Of a stretch of DNA of 64,000 nt, positions 23,735 through 34,893 are shown piece by piece. This DNA comes from Siphonodentalium dalli (lineage: Eukaryota > Mollusca > Scaphopoda > Gadilida > Siphonodentaliidae), in the NCBI GenBank assembly GCA_032622095.1, contig CP136061.1, positions 249,437,582 to 249,501,581 on the forward strand. Reading direction: 5' to 3'. The stretch's first letter is position 1. Each line of letters opens with the position of its first letter. A program made the translations under genes and the position numbers. A model generated the notes under the pieces. It had not been told where the DNA came from and did not search any database. It saw only the letters and a list, made by a program, of their open reading frames with translations.

Positions 23735-24362
23735 AGTAAGGGTATGTTGGGGATGTAGATACCTCTTGGCTGGCCCCATGCGGTGGTTTTTAAGTAATGG
23801 TATGTTGTGGGTGTATATACCTCTTGGCTGGCCCCATGCGGTCGTTTTTCCCCATGTTGGGGATGTATACATACATCTTGGTTGGCCCCATGCGGTGGTT
23901 TTTAAGTAAGGGTATGTTGTGGGTGTATATACCTGTTGGCTGGCCCCATGCGGTCGTTTTCCCCATGTTGGGGATGTATACATACCTCTTGGTTGGCCAC
24001 ATGCGGTGGTTTTTAAGTATGTTGTGGGTGTATATACCTCTTGGCTGGCCCCATGCGGTCGTTTTTCCCCATGTTTGGGATGTATACATACCTCTTGGTT
24101 GGCCACATGCGGTGGTTTTTAAGTAAGGGTATGTTGTGGGTGTATATACATCTTGGCTGGCCCCATGCGGTGGTTTCATTTAGTAAAGTAAGGGTATGTT
24201 GGGGATGTATATACCTCTTGGCTGGGGTATGTTGGGGATGTATATACATACCTCTTGGTTGGCCCCATTATGCGTATGTTGGGGATGTGTATACCTCTAG
24301 GCTGGGGTATGTTGGGGTGTATATATATACCTCTTGGCTGGCCCCATGGGGTAGTTTTTCCC
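23735..24362. repeat. Minisatellite overlapping the exon 4 donor
   Basis: Ten or so units of about 50-60 bp, with two subtypes. On the transcript strand each has AAAAACNACCGCATGGGG, then CCAGCCAAGAG or CCAACCAAGAG, then GTATATAC or GTATGTAT. This is the last 35 or so bases of exon 4 plus the first 20 of intron 4. Reading frames of 109-149 codons through the array are products of the repeat. Confidence 0.95.
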
Positions 24363-24517
24363 CATCCGGTGACCCAGCACGAGCCCTGTTCAAACTCTTC
24401 GTATCTTTGAGGTAGGCACACACTCCCTATGGACACCTCCTCCAGGTCGACCTTATCAGCCAACTGCAGCAGCGCAATGTCGTTAGGGTAATCATCATTA
24501 TTCACGAACCCAGGATG
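24331..24517 (-). CDS. Protease exon 4: catalytic Asp block
   Basis: The exon begins after the acceptor TACTGTTGCAG in phase 0 with HPGF and has 62 codons plus one base. YPNDIALLQL carries catalytic Asp221. VCLP (C242) pairs with the propeptide cysteine, and SCWVTGWG (C255) is the standard Trp-Gly block. The exon ends CCAAGAG|GTATAT in phase 1. Its last 35 or so bases, together with the first intron bases, are the unit of the minisatellite that follows on the transcript, so near-copies of the donor lie downstream, some with the stronger form GTATGT. A mariner-like MITE ends only about 40 bases upstream of the acceptor, so the branch point has little native sequence left. Confidence 0.95.
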
Positions 24518-24556
24518 CTGCAACAGTATAGACACACGATTAATCGGTCGGACATA

Positions 24557-25010
24557 TGTGACCCGCAATATCAAATCCAGTCGTAAGTCGGGATTTTTTT
24601 TACCCTGTGCCAATGCATTCTCTTATATATGCGAGTCGACCATAGGTCGCCTCGCATATATAAGAGAATGCGTTGGCCTAACAATGTTTTACAATTTTAA
24701 TAATTTTTTCTTGTATTCTTTAACAATTTTATAATTTCACCCATACAGAGCCCCAGATAAACATGAACAGACGACACTCTTCTATATGCTTCTATATATG
24801 TGTGGGGCTCCCTGCAGGGTAATGGATGTTTTTTTTATTTTATGTCCTAAAAATTGTAAGAATTTTTTTTAAATGATAAAAAATCGTTAGGCCAATGCAT
24901 TCTCTTATATATGCGAGGCGACCTATGGTCGACTCGCATATATAAGAGAATGCATTGGCACAGGGTAAAAAAATCCCGACTTCCGACTGGATTTGATATG
25001 GCGGGTCACA
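24557..25010. mobile_element. Mariner-like MITE with two palindromes
   Basis: Long inverted ends start TGTGACCCGC and continue for about 50 bases through ATATCAAATCCAGTCG to ACCCTGTG, with TA on both sides (24555-24556 and 25011-25012). Palindromes lie at 24610-24676 and 24892-24958. The left end is 40 bases upstream of exon 4. A related copy lies at 26055-26730. Confidence 0.7.
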
Positions 25011-25239
25011 TATTAACAAACGACTTACGTGGCTATGTAGATCATGCCATGAATCTCTACTCTGGCTAACGCCCGTAGAGATCATATTCCACTACTACAA
25101 AACTTGGGAACTTTTTTAAGTTTTGACAGTGACAGAGAACCTTATAAAGTCGATATAATAACGCGGGGAATATATTTCTTAGTTATTATCTTATCTTAAT
25201 AATGCACTTCGCTGTAGGTGAAGGTCCCAACTATTGAAA

Positions 25240-26050
25240 TTTCACGACTTAAAGTGATGTGAAACACTCCGGTAGGGTGATCAAATAGAAATGTGGAATA
25301 ATCTCTTGCTCAAAGTAGTTATTTTTACGAATATAAATCCAAATTTACAAGACACACCATCATTCTTATATAACAATTAAATTTAATGACTCTTGATGGC
25401 TAAGGCCATGTTTTTTTAATAATGTGGTTTACGGATCCGCCGACCGACCTGCTGGACCGCCCGATGAATAAAAAAAAATGCATTCTGATTATTTTTTTGT
25501 TATGCCCGACGAACTCCGAATTCTTAATATTCAGCGATAATTTGTTCATGTTCAAATCGATGTTTCACTTCGCGAAATGGCCTCGCGAAATGCAAATATG
25601 CAGCGGAAATAAGTATACCGTGAAAATACCATTCTACTTTCGATTTGAACTAAACACTCCGGCACAGAACTGCACGTTGCGAACTATGATTGAACATTCA
25701 CCCTTTCCATTTCAGTATAATAGATACACTTTCAGATGTTTAACAGTCTTTTTGATAAATGAAGTCGGAGACTTGGCACAAATCCGTAAACCACATAATA
25801 AAAATACATGGCCTAATTAATTGCGTTGGTTTATCGCCGTTTGTTGCGTCCCGAATCGAGATGTAAATATTTACAATTGCGCCTTGTTCAGGCGATGTTT
25901 TCTAGGGAGTGGCGTGGTCGATTTCGTTGAAATTTTCGGCTATGTTAGTAGAATTCTACATTCCTCCAGTTGGCACAGTGCCTGAGTACTAACTTATTAG
26001 TTTCATGCAACCTAACATGTCCATAATATGTCTTTGAGATACTTTGTGAG
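25240..26050. mobile_element. R2-type dispersed repeat, interrupted
   Basis: The flanks 25250-25400 and 25826-26050 match 18320-18690 continuously, so 25404-25813 is an insertion. The repeat starts near AAAGTGATGTGAAACACTC; its class is unknown. Confidence 0.65.
25404..25813. mobile_element. Harbinger-like MITE with TAA target duplication
   Basis: The ends GGCCATGT and the inner block AATGTGGTTTACGGAT are inverted at the other end, with TAA at 25401-25403 and 25814-25816. The related repeat at 18.4 kb lacks it, giving an empty site. It is 410 bp. The TWA target and GGCC ends suggest the PIF/Harbinger group. A 132-codon frame spans it and looks spurious. Confidence 0.75.
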
Positions 26051-26054
26051 ATTT

Positions 26055-26730
26055 TTCTTACATTCTCTTATATATGCGAGTCGACCATAGGTCGCCTTTT
26101 TTCTTGCATTCTCTTATATATGCGAGTCGACCATAGGTCGCCTCGCATATATAAGAGAATGCATTGGCCTAACAATTTTTTACAATTTTAATAATTTTTT
26201 CTTGTATTCTTTAACAATTTTATAATTTCACCCATACAGAGCCCCAGATAAACATGAGCAGACGACACTCTTCTATATGCTTCTATATATGTGTGGGGCT
26301 CCCTGCAGGGTAATGGATGTTTTTTTTATTTTATGTCCTAAAAATTGTAAGAAATATTTATTTAAAAAAAAAAATTGTTCGACTTTGTAAGTTTCCCTGT
26401 CAAAACTTCAAAAAGTTCCAAGGCTTTGTACATGGTGGAATATGATCTCTTACGGGCATTAGCTAGAGTAGAGATTCATGGCATGATCTACCTGTATGGA
26501 TGTCGGTATATATTTCGTGTATTTGTCTTTCCACGTCCGTAATTTAAAGTAGATATACGTATCAAACTCAGACACGTTCCGACTAGTGATGCGGTAAAAA
26601 ATTGTTAGGCCAATGTATTCTCTTATATATGCGAGGCGACCTATGGTCGACTCGCATATATAAGAGAATGCATTGGCACAGGGTAAAAAAAATCCCAACT
26701 TACGACTGGATTTGATATGGCGGGTCACAT
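26055..26730. mobile_element. Truncated copy of the palindrome-bearing mariner-like MITE
   Basis: It holds a half palindrome (26060-26096), a full one (26106-26167), the same 190-base centre as 24677-24890, extra sequence at about 26355-26605, a third palindrome (26610-26676) and the right terminal repeat ending near 26730. The left terminal repeat is missing. Confidence 0.7.
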
Positions 26731-27300
26731 ATATGAAATTGAAAGCAAAGCATTTCCTTCAAGTTCAGACTGGTATGGTTTACCAACCATAGTCATGGTC
26801 ACTACTCACTAGTCTATTAGTAATGTCAAACCTCCATATCTTTCTGAAGACAGCCTTAATAATATTTCAATAATTCACCATGCATACTTGTTAACCATTG
26901 TGTGAGTTATAACTTGTGTGACTCCTTGTTATTTGAATACATGTAACTCGTATTCGTTCCTCAACCATATTCTGATTAATATCATGTATAAAGTACTACG
27001 TGCAGAGTGTACTCAATACATAAAACATGGATCAATGCTATGCCATTCTTGTTACTAGTGTCTTTGTTTAGACAGTCCATACTCTTAAAAAGAACATATA
27101 GAAACCCAAATTATTAAGCCATTAAGCCAATATTGGAATTTTGCATTACTCAAAACCAAATCCTATATAGTTGGAAATTTTATTAGACCAAATCCTTATA
27201 TTTGGAAATTGTATGGTCTCACCACCCCCCCCCCACCAGTTGGAACCCCCTATCATCGTCCCTGATCAAACTATATACATGAGTAAATAGACATGCTTAC
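26731..27300. other. Intron 3 sequence, no recognised feature
   Basis: AT-rich sequence with a short poly-C run near 27225. It follows exon 3 directly on the transcript; no gene or clear repeat is seen. Confidence 0.5.
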
Positions 27301-27397
27301 CACCAACACTCTCATTATCCCTCGCTGAATTTGTCCGGGTGACTGAACGAAAAGTCGATTCATTCCCATAACCGCCGTCATCTTTCCTCGGGGTAAC
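27301..27397 (-). CDS. Protease exon 3: short S1 exon between His and Asp blocks
   Basis: This 97-bp exon is easy to miss because its ORF is short. The minus strand shows a pyrimidine-rich acceptor TTTTCTCATGCAG, one base completing Gly176, 32 open codons, and the donor GTG|GTAAGC in phase 0. The translation contains AVMGMNRLF followed by VQSPGQIQRGIMRVLV. It fits the S1 segment that precedes the HPGF motif, where the family has its Gly-containing turn and then the strand leading to the His-Pro turn. Without it the protein would lack about 32 residues between the His and Asp exons, and the phases (2 before, 0 after) would not match. The phase fit, both splice sites and the family-like sequence together make it convincing, although no cysteine or catalytic residue lies here. 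Confidence 0.88.
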
Positions 27398-27786
27398 CTG
27401 CATGAGAAAATGAGGGCTAATGTTCCAAATAGTCTCCAATCGAATTTAGTGGACGAGGTTAAAAAAAATCGAAAAAATTGCGACGAATTTCATATCCTTT
27501 TTATCACATACTCACATTTTAGTAAATAAAAACGATCTCGAAACGGCTGGGTTTTTTAAATATATTTATTGCACACCCAATGGCTTATTTGTGCTAAATA
27601 CATCAACATACAGAAGAATTGAAACGTTCAATACAAAATGTGTATTGTTCTTGAACAATACAAACCTAGTACGTCAACAACGTCACTGGCGACGTCAATA
27701 TTAACAGAAAATGTCTTGATATGACTACATTATGGGGTTTAGTCTACATTAAGCACGTTTGTTCAATTAAATACAACATAGAACAA
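27398..27786. other. Intron 2 sequence, no recognised feature
   Basis: AT-rich sequence immediately upstream of exon 3 on the transcript strand. No repeat or frame is supported. Confidence 0.5.
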
Positions 27787-27930
27787 CACAGTTGTGTGAA
27801 CATGTTAACGTTATTGCACTCGTTTGTCGTGCCGCGAGGTATAACTCGAACCTCCGGTTCTTGTTTTACCATCGCGTCACAACAAACTCGTGCAATAACG
27901 TTAACCAGTTCACACACCTGTGTCGTTACG
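27787..27930. repeat. Foldback hairpin with AACGTTATTGCAC arms
   Basis: Arms of about 55 bases (AACGTTATTGCACTCGTTTG and its inverse) meet near 27855. A second, shorter copy lies at 40108-40230, so it is a dispersed foldback family. Confidence 0.8.
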
Positions 27931-29322
27931 TGCGCTCGCGCAACAGTATGGCGATCAGACAGATTCGTAGGTTGATGTCACCCTACTCCGTTTCGCTCCA
28001 TGACGTCACCAAAAACGACGTAAAACCTCGTGGCGTTCTGACATTTTTACTGTGCCGCGTTTTTGCTATGTTTATTTTATGTGTTGTTTTCGATTATTTG
28101 TTTGTCGCCGATATCGCCATTTGTCGGGATTCCCTGTTTCTATATTTAAAACTGGCATGCTCGTAGTGAGCCTCGATTTCGATTTTTTCTCCCAGGTCAA
28201 ATTACGTCAGAGTTATGACAAAAATAGATCGACCTACATTTTCTCCATCAGAACTCTACATCAAAGAGTATATAGCCTCCTTCGGGACCTACATAGACTC
28301 CTTCATTTGGGTATTTTTTACTTATAATTGGGAAGTTTTATCATTTTTGGTTCGTGCGAAGACCTCTTTTTATCTTGCGGGAAAAGAGAGACATCCAAAA
28401 CGCGATTTCGTAATTCGACGCAATAGGCTGAATAGCCTAACCTTCAGCCGAGTTCCGGGTCAAATACGACGAATGACGTAACACAAAACAAAACGTATTT
28501 GTTGACATAAACACCGTTTGAAGAGTTTATAATTCCATAAAATGATCGTTATTGATTAATTATTGATTAATTATTGATATTTATTGTTGCATATTGGCTG
28601 CTATCAATATTTACACAAATAGCATTAATTATTTCTTATAATTGCTCCTTTGGTCAACTTTGACTTTGTCGGAAAATGAAAATGAAAATATGCCGCTGAA
28701 AAAAATGTAATCGATATTAAAGTCTCATCCTTTCGGCAACATGGAATAGGTTTTAATTACTTAAATGATTAATATAGTAATTTGCCTTTTATCTGTGATG
28801 AAATGAGAAATGGTAATTGTCTTTTTTTGCTAACATTAAATTAAATTAAATAAATTAAGTAAAATACAGTGAAATTATTGTTTAAATTATTGTTTATTAC
28901 ATTTTTGCGCCCATTGGGATCTCTCTGAGTGCATTCTAGTTCTATCTATATATTGATTTCCTTGTCACAACCAAAGAGAAAATAAAAACACATTCAAGAA
29001 AAAATACCGTTCCATTTTAAAGGTGGATTATCTCTTTGTGAACATGTATTACATAGTTACCGGTGTATAAAATATTAGATATGAATCGAAGACTCCTATC
29101 CGGAAATGCTTCTATCGATTAATATTGATTTAATTTCGAATATTTTCTGGTCTAAAAGGTGTGATTATTAACGAACAATATATATCTTTATTGCCTCCTA
29201 TATGGAGAGATTATATTACACAACATAACAATTAATGGAGAAATAGACTATACATATGTACACGGCCGGATAAATTTGAGAATATACCATCTTTAGTAAT
29301 TCTGTACTCCCTTCACAATGTT
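27931..29322. other. Intron 2 sequence with an M1 fragment
   Basis: Overlapping plus-strand frames of up to 124 codons occur at 27792-28481, but they have no recognisable domain. Bases 29017-29185 are the left part of an M1 MITE. A short ATTGATTAATT duplication lies near 28550. No gene is called. Confidence 0.5.
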
Positions 29323-31083
29323 TCAGGCACGAAGAAGAAAGACAGCAGCATCGATGATAAGGTCTCCAACATTTATCAAAGTATTTGATCTTTCGAGAAT
29401 GTTTACGTTTCCTAGGAAAAGTGACGAAAGCTGCTCCCCCGATAGGGAAGCTAAAAACTCGTACTGCTCTATACCCTGTATATCAATCACCCTTTCCCAG
29501 AATATATCGCGAAGACGAATCAACACTCCTGCACAGCACTCAAAGGTTACATGTATAATTTCATTATTATATGTCGAGCCACATTGAGCGCAGCACAAGT
29601 TATTTGCATATGTGGTTTTGTTCAGGAGAAGTGCGAGATTACGCAGTTCCCTTGAGCGGTGGCGGTTCCGGGAATAGAGATACCAGACGTCCCATAGAGT
29701 GAGAGGGTCAGAGTGACATTGCGAGAAGAAAGACAGATCAGGATCGCTAGTAATAAATTCCAAGCACTCTGCCCTGTAGCAGTTTTCAATTTGTGTTTTG
29801 ACGAGGTTCTTCCATTCTTGTTTCCCTGGGAAAATCCCAGCGTCAAGGAAATCTAGAAGAAACACCAGAAGGTCGTATTTTTCAAGGAGTGGCATCACAT
29901 CTGTTACGAATCTAAATGGTCGTTTGTCGAAAAGAATGTACTGGTGTGCCTTGAAAACGAAAAGTTCCAGAGGAACCTGATGACCAATTGGAAGACGAAT
30001 CAAGTTTCCGATGAAAGAAAGCTTTTTGATGTGGATTTCCTTCTCTATAGGTAACATTCCTAGAAGGCCCATCGACAGAGTAGTTCGCGCACGGACTGGT
30101 AGAGACTGGCAATGTTTAACACAGGTACGCAGGCTATTCTCTAAGGTTTGAATTGCAGTGGTGCTGGTAAGCGGTAATAATTCGGCTCCGTATAGGGCTC
30201 TAGGAAATACAACAGACTTCATTATTTTGACAATAGTCCTCGGTGTGCTTGGTTGTAGCGCCCGCTTTCCTTGCATCGAGAAGTATGTCCGCCTCAATTT
30301 ATCTGACATAATGTCTGCTCGCACTGTTGGGGTGTGGAATTTCGTCTGTAAGATACCGAGATGAACACACTCCGAACTTTCAGTGATGGGGGTCCCCCCG
30401 ATGGACCACGACCTAGTATGTGAATTGTGCTGTTGCTTCGATTCGTTGAATACCTTGTACAAGACAGGTAACAATGTTATGGCGCGATAGCTGTCTGGAC
30501 GGTTTCTTGGTTTCGGGAGTCCTTTGTAGAGTGGTACGATAATGCCGATTTTCAGCTTTACTGGTATATGTTCAAGTATTAGTATACGGTTGTAGAACAA
30601 ACATAACAGGTTAATGAACGACTGCTGTGTGTTAATGTATATGAGGTGTTCATTTACAATGGCGCGATAGCTGTCTGGACGGTTTCTTGGTTTCGGGAGT
30701 CCTTTGTAGAGTGGTACGATAATGCCGATTTTCAGCTTTACTGGTATATGTTCAAGTATTAGTATACGGTTGTAGAACAAACATAACAGGTTAATGAACG
30801 ACTGCTGTGTGTTAATGTATATGAGGTGTTCATTTACAATGGCGTCTGCACCACCCGCTTTGTTGTGCCTCAGCGAGCGAATAACAGTGGATATTTCGTG
30901 TACTGTGATTTCCCCATAGTAAACATTCGGAAGATCAACTGATGATGATAATAGATTTTCGACAGTTCTCTCTACTTCCGACTCGAAGACCGGGTCCAAG
31001 TGACTGCTTTGAGTGAATAGTTGCGCAAAATATGACTTCCATCCAGAAATAATGTCAACTATAGTATAAAGTTGCCGAAACCC
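29323..31083 (-). pseudogene. Non-LTR retrotransposon reverse-transcriptase remnant
   Basis: One open frame of more than 558 codons reads on the minus strand. Its N-terminal part has the fingers motifs of LINE reverse transcriptases (HNKAGGADAI...NEHL, then KIGIIVPLYKG, then YRAITLLPVLYKVF). The palm block with the catalytic Asp-Asp motif is absent: the frame jumps from the ITLLPVLYKVFN region to the later WSIGGTPI...HLGIL region. Thumb-like and C-terminal sequence follow, with a Cys/His cluster CAQCG...H...C near the end. Bases 30481-30660 are exactly repeated at 30661-30840, which doubles 60 residues in frame. Without the palm it cannot be an active polymerase. It sits in protease intron 2 in the same orientation. 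I could not assign the clade beyond non-LTR. Confidence 0.85.
30481..30840. repeat. Exact 180-bp tandem duplication inside the RT frame
   Basis: The two 180-base halves read the same at every position I compared, and the length is divisible by three, so the frame stays open. The flanks share ATGGCG at the junctions. Confidence 0.95.
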
Positions 31084-31440
31084 TTATAATAATCAACATT
31101 TTGGTCAACGAAAGTTTGCCGGTTTGTCAAATATCTGAAACGGCACGTGATTTTAGAGTTATCCATCTTCATCTTCAATTTGGTCAGAGAAATTCCCATC
31201 GTCGACTGTTTACTGGGCCACTATAATTAAAATGATAGATTTCAAACATCGATGTCTGATCACTCTGAGCTTTGATGGGTAGGTTCCTCGACTCGAATCA
31301 AATATTGTTTACCCCCAAAGCCAAGGAAATAGTAATTTGCTAGCGTTAATTCGGATTGAGTACCTTTAATAAGAAGTAAACTCTGTTTCATAAAAAATGG
31401 ACTGGAACCCTGAGTACAACTTTATTTTGTGTCTGCGGTG
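31084..31440. other. Intron 2 sequence with a dispersed repeat
   Basis: Bases 31140-31370 match 51540-51775 (shared CTCTGAGCTTTGATGGGT and CCTCGACTCGAATCAAATAT). The class is unknown; no gene. Confidence 0.6.
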
Positions 31441-31640
31441 GTGCAGCATTAAAGATCATGTGCCAATGCATTCCTTTATATATCCGATTCTCACATAGGG
31501 AACCTTGCATATAAGAGAATGCACTGGCTTACAAGATCAAGGTAAATTTTGTTAGGCCAACGCACTCTCTTGTGTATGCGAGGCTCCATTTGGGAGACTC
31601 GCACATACAAGAGAATGCAATGGCACAGCGTTTTTGCAAA
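31441..31640. repeat. Degenerate palindrome pair, older relative of the 66-bp hairpin
   Basis: Two hairpins (31466-31534 and 31555-31622) keep the plan CAATGCAYTCTCTT...AAGAGAATGCA but differ in the centre. Flanks match those at 38190-38400, so these two sites form a separate subfamily. Confidence 0.75.
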
Positions 31641-32618
31641 ATTTCATGAAGCTCCAGTCATGAAACCGTTCAACGGACATGGCTCATTTGAGCTACCACA
31701 TTCTCTCTATGTAATTTGGAAGGATGTATATATATAAGATAGGTTGACAAATGTACGAGATATTGATATGCAGGCTTCATGTGCTCTGACGAATACTTTC
31801 CATGGTCACAAAATTTTCAGCTGTTTTTAATTTTTCGCACATAAGCAGGGGGGGGGGGGTCGGAAAATAATTTCAGGCACGTATGGCATTTTTTCCCTTT
31901 CGATAATTTTTTGTACCCACCCACCACCACCGCCAAATTTTTTTCCGTTTTCGGCAGTTTTTTCCGACCATTTTTTGACACCCACCGCCCCCCCCCCTTT
32001 TAACACTAAAACAGAGATTTGCGGGGAAATTCACTGTAAACAGCTGTATGTGAATTTCTGTGCATACTATTTATCATGGATGTTAACATGGACATGTAAA
32101 TAGGAATGAGTCATTTTGAGGTCATTCGGTCAAAACAAAATGGCGGCCATCTTGGATTTAAAATTTTGCAACAAAATACAAAACGATAACTGCCTGCAGT
32201 CAGTTTTACCAGTTAGAATTACATTATTTCTCTCATTCAAAGTGGTTTTGAAGCCCAACTTATTGCCAAAACACTAAAAAACAAGCAGGATTTTTTTTTT
32301 TTAGTTGCGGAAAAAATTGCTTGTTGGTGGCTTTGACCACCCACCCACCCCGGCATACGTGCCGGATTTTTTTTTTCACCCCCCCCCCCCCGACATAAGT
32401 GAAACTAACGCTCTTCATTGGTACCATATCAGGAATAGACTAACACGAAACGCTCTTTTCTGTTAAATGGCGTGCAAATGGTTGCTTAGGGGGGGGGGGG
32501 GGGGGCAAACATAGTGTTCAAGGTTGTGATTTTTTATGAATTCAGTGACTCTTTCTGGACATATCATGCTCGTAGAAAGGTAGTACATAGAGATTATCAA
32601 TAAGGTGAAGTGATCTGA
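31641..32618. other. Intron 2 sequence with G- and C-run element
   Basis: Runs of 10-17 G or C (near 31850, 31990, 32380 and 32490) flank a sequence with TTCAGGCACGTATGGCA. Related sequence occurs at 61635-61790 and 63700-63760. It looks like a dispersed repeat with homopolymer-rich ends. No gene is seen. Confidence 0.5.
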
Positions 32619-32729
32619 GTCTCCATATCACGCCGAGTTGAGAAGGTGAGATCCCGGATCAGACGAGCTGCCGCAGGCTGCGAGTCTGATCCGGGATTTG
32701 ACCTTCTCAATGAGACGTGACGTGGAGAC
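32619..32729. repeat. Foldback hairpin, tip GCCGCAGGC
   Basis: Inverted arms run from GTCTCCA to TGGAGAC, with the perfectly paired cores GATCCCGGATCAGA and TCTGATCCGGGAT. Confidence 0.9.
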
Positions 32730-33827
32730 ATTTTGCTGAGGAGTGTGCGAAAATTGTCAACAAAACTACCGCTCTAATTCTCCATACTGTCAAAAACGTT
32801 TTTAGTGCGGGAATTGTTCACAAAGCACATATATAGGAAATTTGACTTTTGTCGATCTCGGTCTCGCAATTTTGTCTGGAAAAACCCACGCTAAATATAG
32901 AAAACCACAGTCTAGTACCCAGCCGGTGACAGATTTACAGTTTTTGTTTGAATACCGTAATATCTCATGAGTGTCTGCAAAGAAATATCGAATTTTCACG
33001 AGCGGCTGCAAGATATTTCTTTCCAAACACGAATGAGATGTTTCAGGTATTAAAAAACTGTAGGTAATATTTTTACTATATGCACCTTATTAAAGTTCAA
33101 AGTTGCTAAGCTATGCGGCATTTTTACTTTTAATATTTTAATAGTACAGCAATTTGAACAATATGCCTACTCGGGAAGAATATATGTACTTCCTACTAAT
33201 CATAAGTGCACAATTACCTATATACGTACACGAGTTAAATGATTGTGTGAGCAATTTTGCGCTTTGCATTTATTTCAATCATGGAATTTCTCCCCGGCAA
33301 TTAATTCAATGTTTTTGTGATATCAGCTCACAAAAGTCACAAAAATCATGCAATCTCGAGTTGAGACCACCCCTATTGTGAAATATAATTTTGAGGAACA
33401 AGTATTAACAAAAAAGTATATTCTCTCCCTTGTTTGTTCAATATCAAAGTTCCATCTCACTCAGAACATCAACTCGTTCCCTGTCAAAAAATTTCCAAGG
33501 TGTTGTACTGGTGCAATATACTAATCAGATGCAGATAACAAAAAAGAAAGAAATATTGAATAAGTAAATGCCACCATTGACTACATTCAAGCTACAGACT
33601 GAACAAATACAACATTTTTAACATATAAATACCCGATGTAACTTATTCAAAGGTTGCAAGGAATGTCACTCGACTGAGGGTAGGTTCAAAACCACTGGTA
33701 TGCATACAAGCAATGATATGTCCTGTATACATATTGTGGAGTAAGATACAAGATCTCTAATACTTGTCAACTAAAAGTAAAGAAGATAATTGGTAGCTTG
33801 GCGGTGGAATGTAAGTTTGAATTGTTA
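32730..33827. other. Intron 2 sequence, dispersed repeat at left
   Basis: Bases 32740-32960 resemble 37690-37870 (shared AAATATAGAAAACCACAG). The remainder has no recognised gene or repeat. Confidence 0.5.
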
Positions 33828-34335
33828 TAAGGATTAACTGTCATGTGGACTGTTTTTATGGAGATGTAACCGCGAGGTAAGTGGACATAACTTGTGTAAA
33901 ACCCGAAGGATTTTACATACAAGGTACGACCACTTACCTCACGGTTACATCTCCATAAAAATAGTCCACATGACAGTTAATCCTTATATTTATATCAATT
34001 TAGCGAAAAAGCCAATTTTGTAAATGTATTTAAATCGAAAAGTGTATCGTGACAAAAACAGCCCAAAATACCCAATAGCACCCTTGGCAAAAGTTAATAG
34101 GAACAATTTCTCTTCATATTGAAACCCGATGATGTATTAAGTCAATCCTGCGCGAGTCCGAATGCGCCCAAAACATTACGCGTTCGTCTTTCCAAACCCA
34201 ATGACGTATCGATGTTGTTATGAGCTTGGTGTTATGAGCCGTTGCGCATTCACCAAGAAATAACTGCAACTAGCCACGTGGGCGCCGACCAATCAGAATG
34301 CTGGATTTAGTGATGACAACACTTAGTATGTAAAT
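33828..34335. mobile_element. Foldback element with long hairpin, copy 2
   Basis: Hairpin 33832-33993, then about 330 bases matching 21300-21605. The arms differ from copy 1 at a few bases (for example CGCGAGG for CGGTGAGG), so it is an older copy. Confidence 0.7.
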
Positions 34336-34893
34336 ATATTCACATAAAGGCTGTGTATACCATGTGATAACTATAATGAAGTGCTTTGCAAGAGGTCTAA
34401 ATAGTAAATATAGTTAAAATCACATTTGTACTGAGATTACCATTGTTATGCACCTTTAATTATAACCCTAATTTTATTATGTTTACCCTGGGATTTTATC
34501 TACCTCTAGATTGGCTCTCCTTGCTTTTTATGCAGCAGGATGTTATACACCTGACATATATATAGTACAATATGTTCCCTGATAAATATCATATATAAAC
34601 ATAAATACCCGTTATAAATAAACAGATGCCACTTTTTCTAAGTTGTTTATGCCCATCATGGAGTGAGAGGGTCGGAAAACACAAACCCGGACTATCACAC
34701 TCTCTTTACACAAACTTGTTTTTTTGTTGGCCAAATTTATGCAACCCACCATGTATGTATTTTCTGTCATCTTGTTTAATTCATATATATTTTTTATTTG
34801 GGAGCGGGGACATTGTAAGTTGTTAAAACTTGTACCCTATCTCGTTGTAAATTAATGTACAATAAAATATGTTTCAGATAAAATGAGACTAAC
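34336..34893. other. Intron 2 sequence, no recognised feature
   Basis: AT-rich sequence that follows exon 2 on the transcript strand. No repeat or coding frame is supported. Confidence 0.5.

Noticed and set aside
23657-24249. Several overlapping frames of 78-149 codons on both strands with repeats like GQPRGIYTHN
   Set aside because: They are open because the minisatellite unit lacks stops. Only the exon 4 part has homology to a known family.
25422-25820. 132-codon plus-strand frame
   Set aside because: It coincides almost exactly with a Harbinger-like MITE, and its ends are in the terminal repeats. No domain is seen.
27792-28481. Three overlapping plus-strand frames of 88-124 codons
   Set aside because: No domain, no splice model and partial overlap with a foldback hairpin. 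Codon usage could not be tested by eye.
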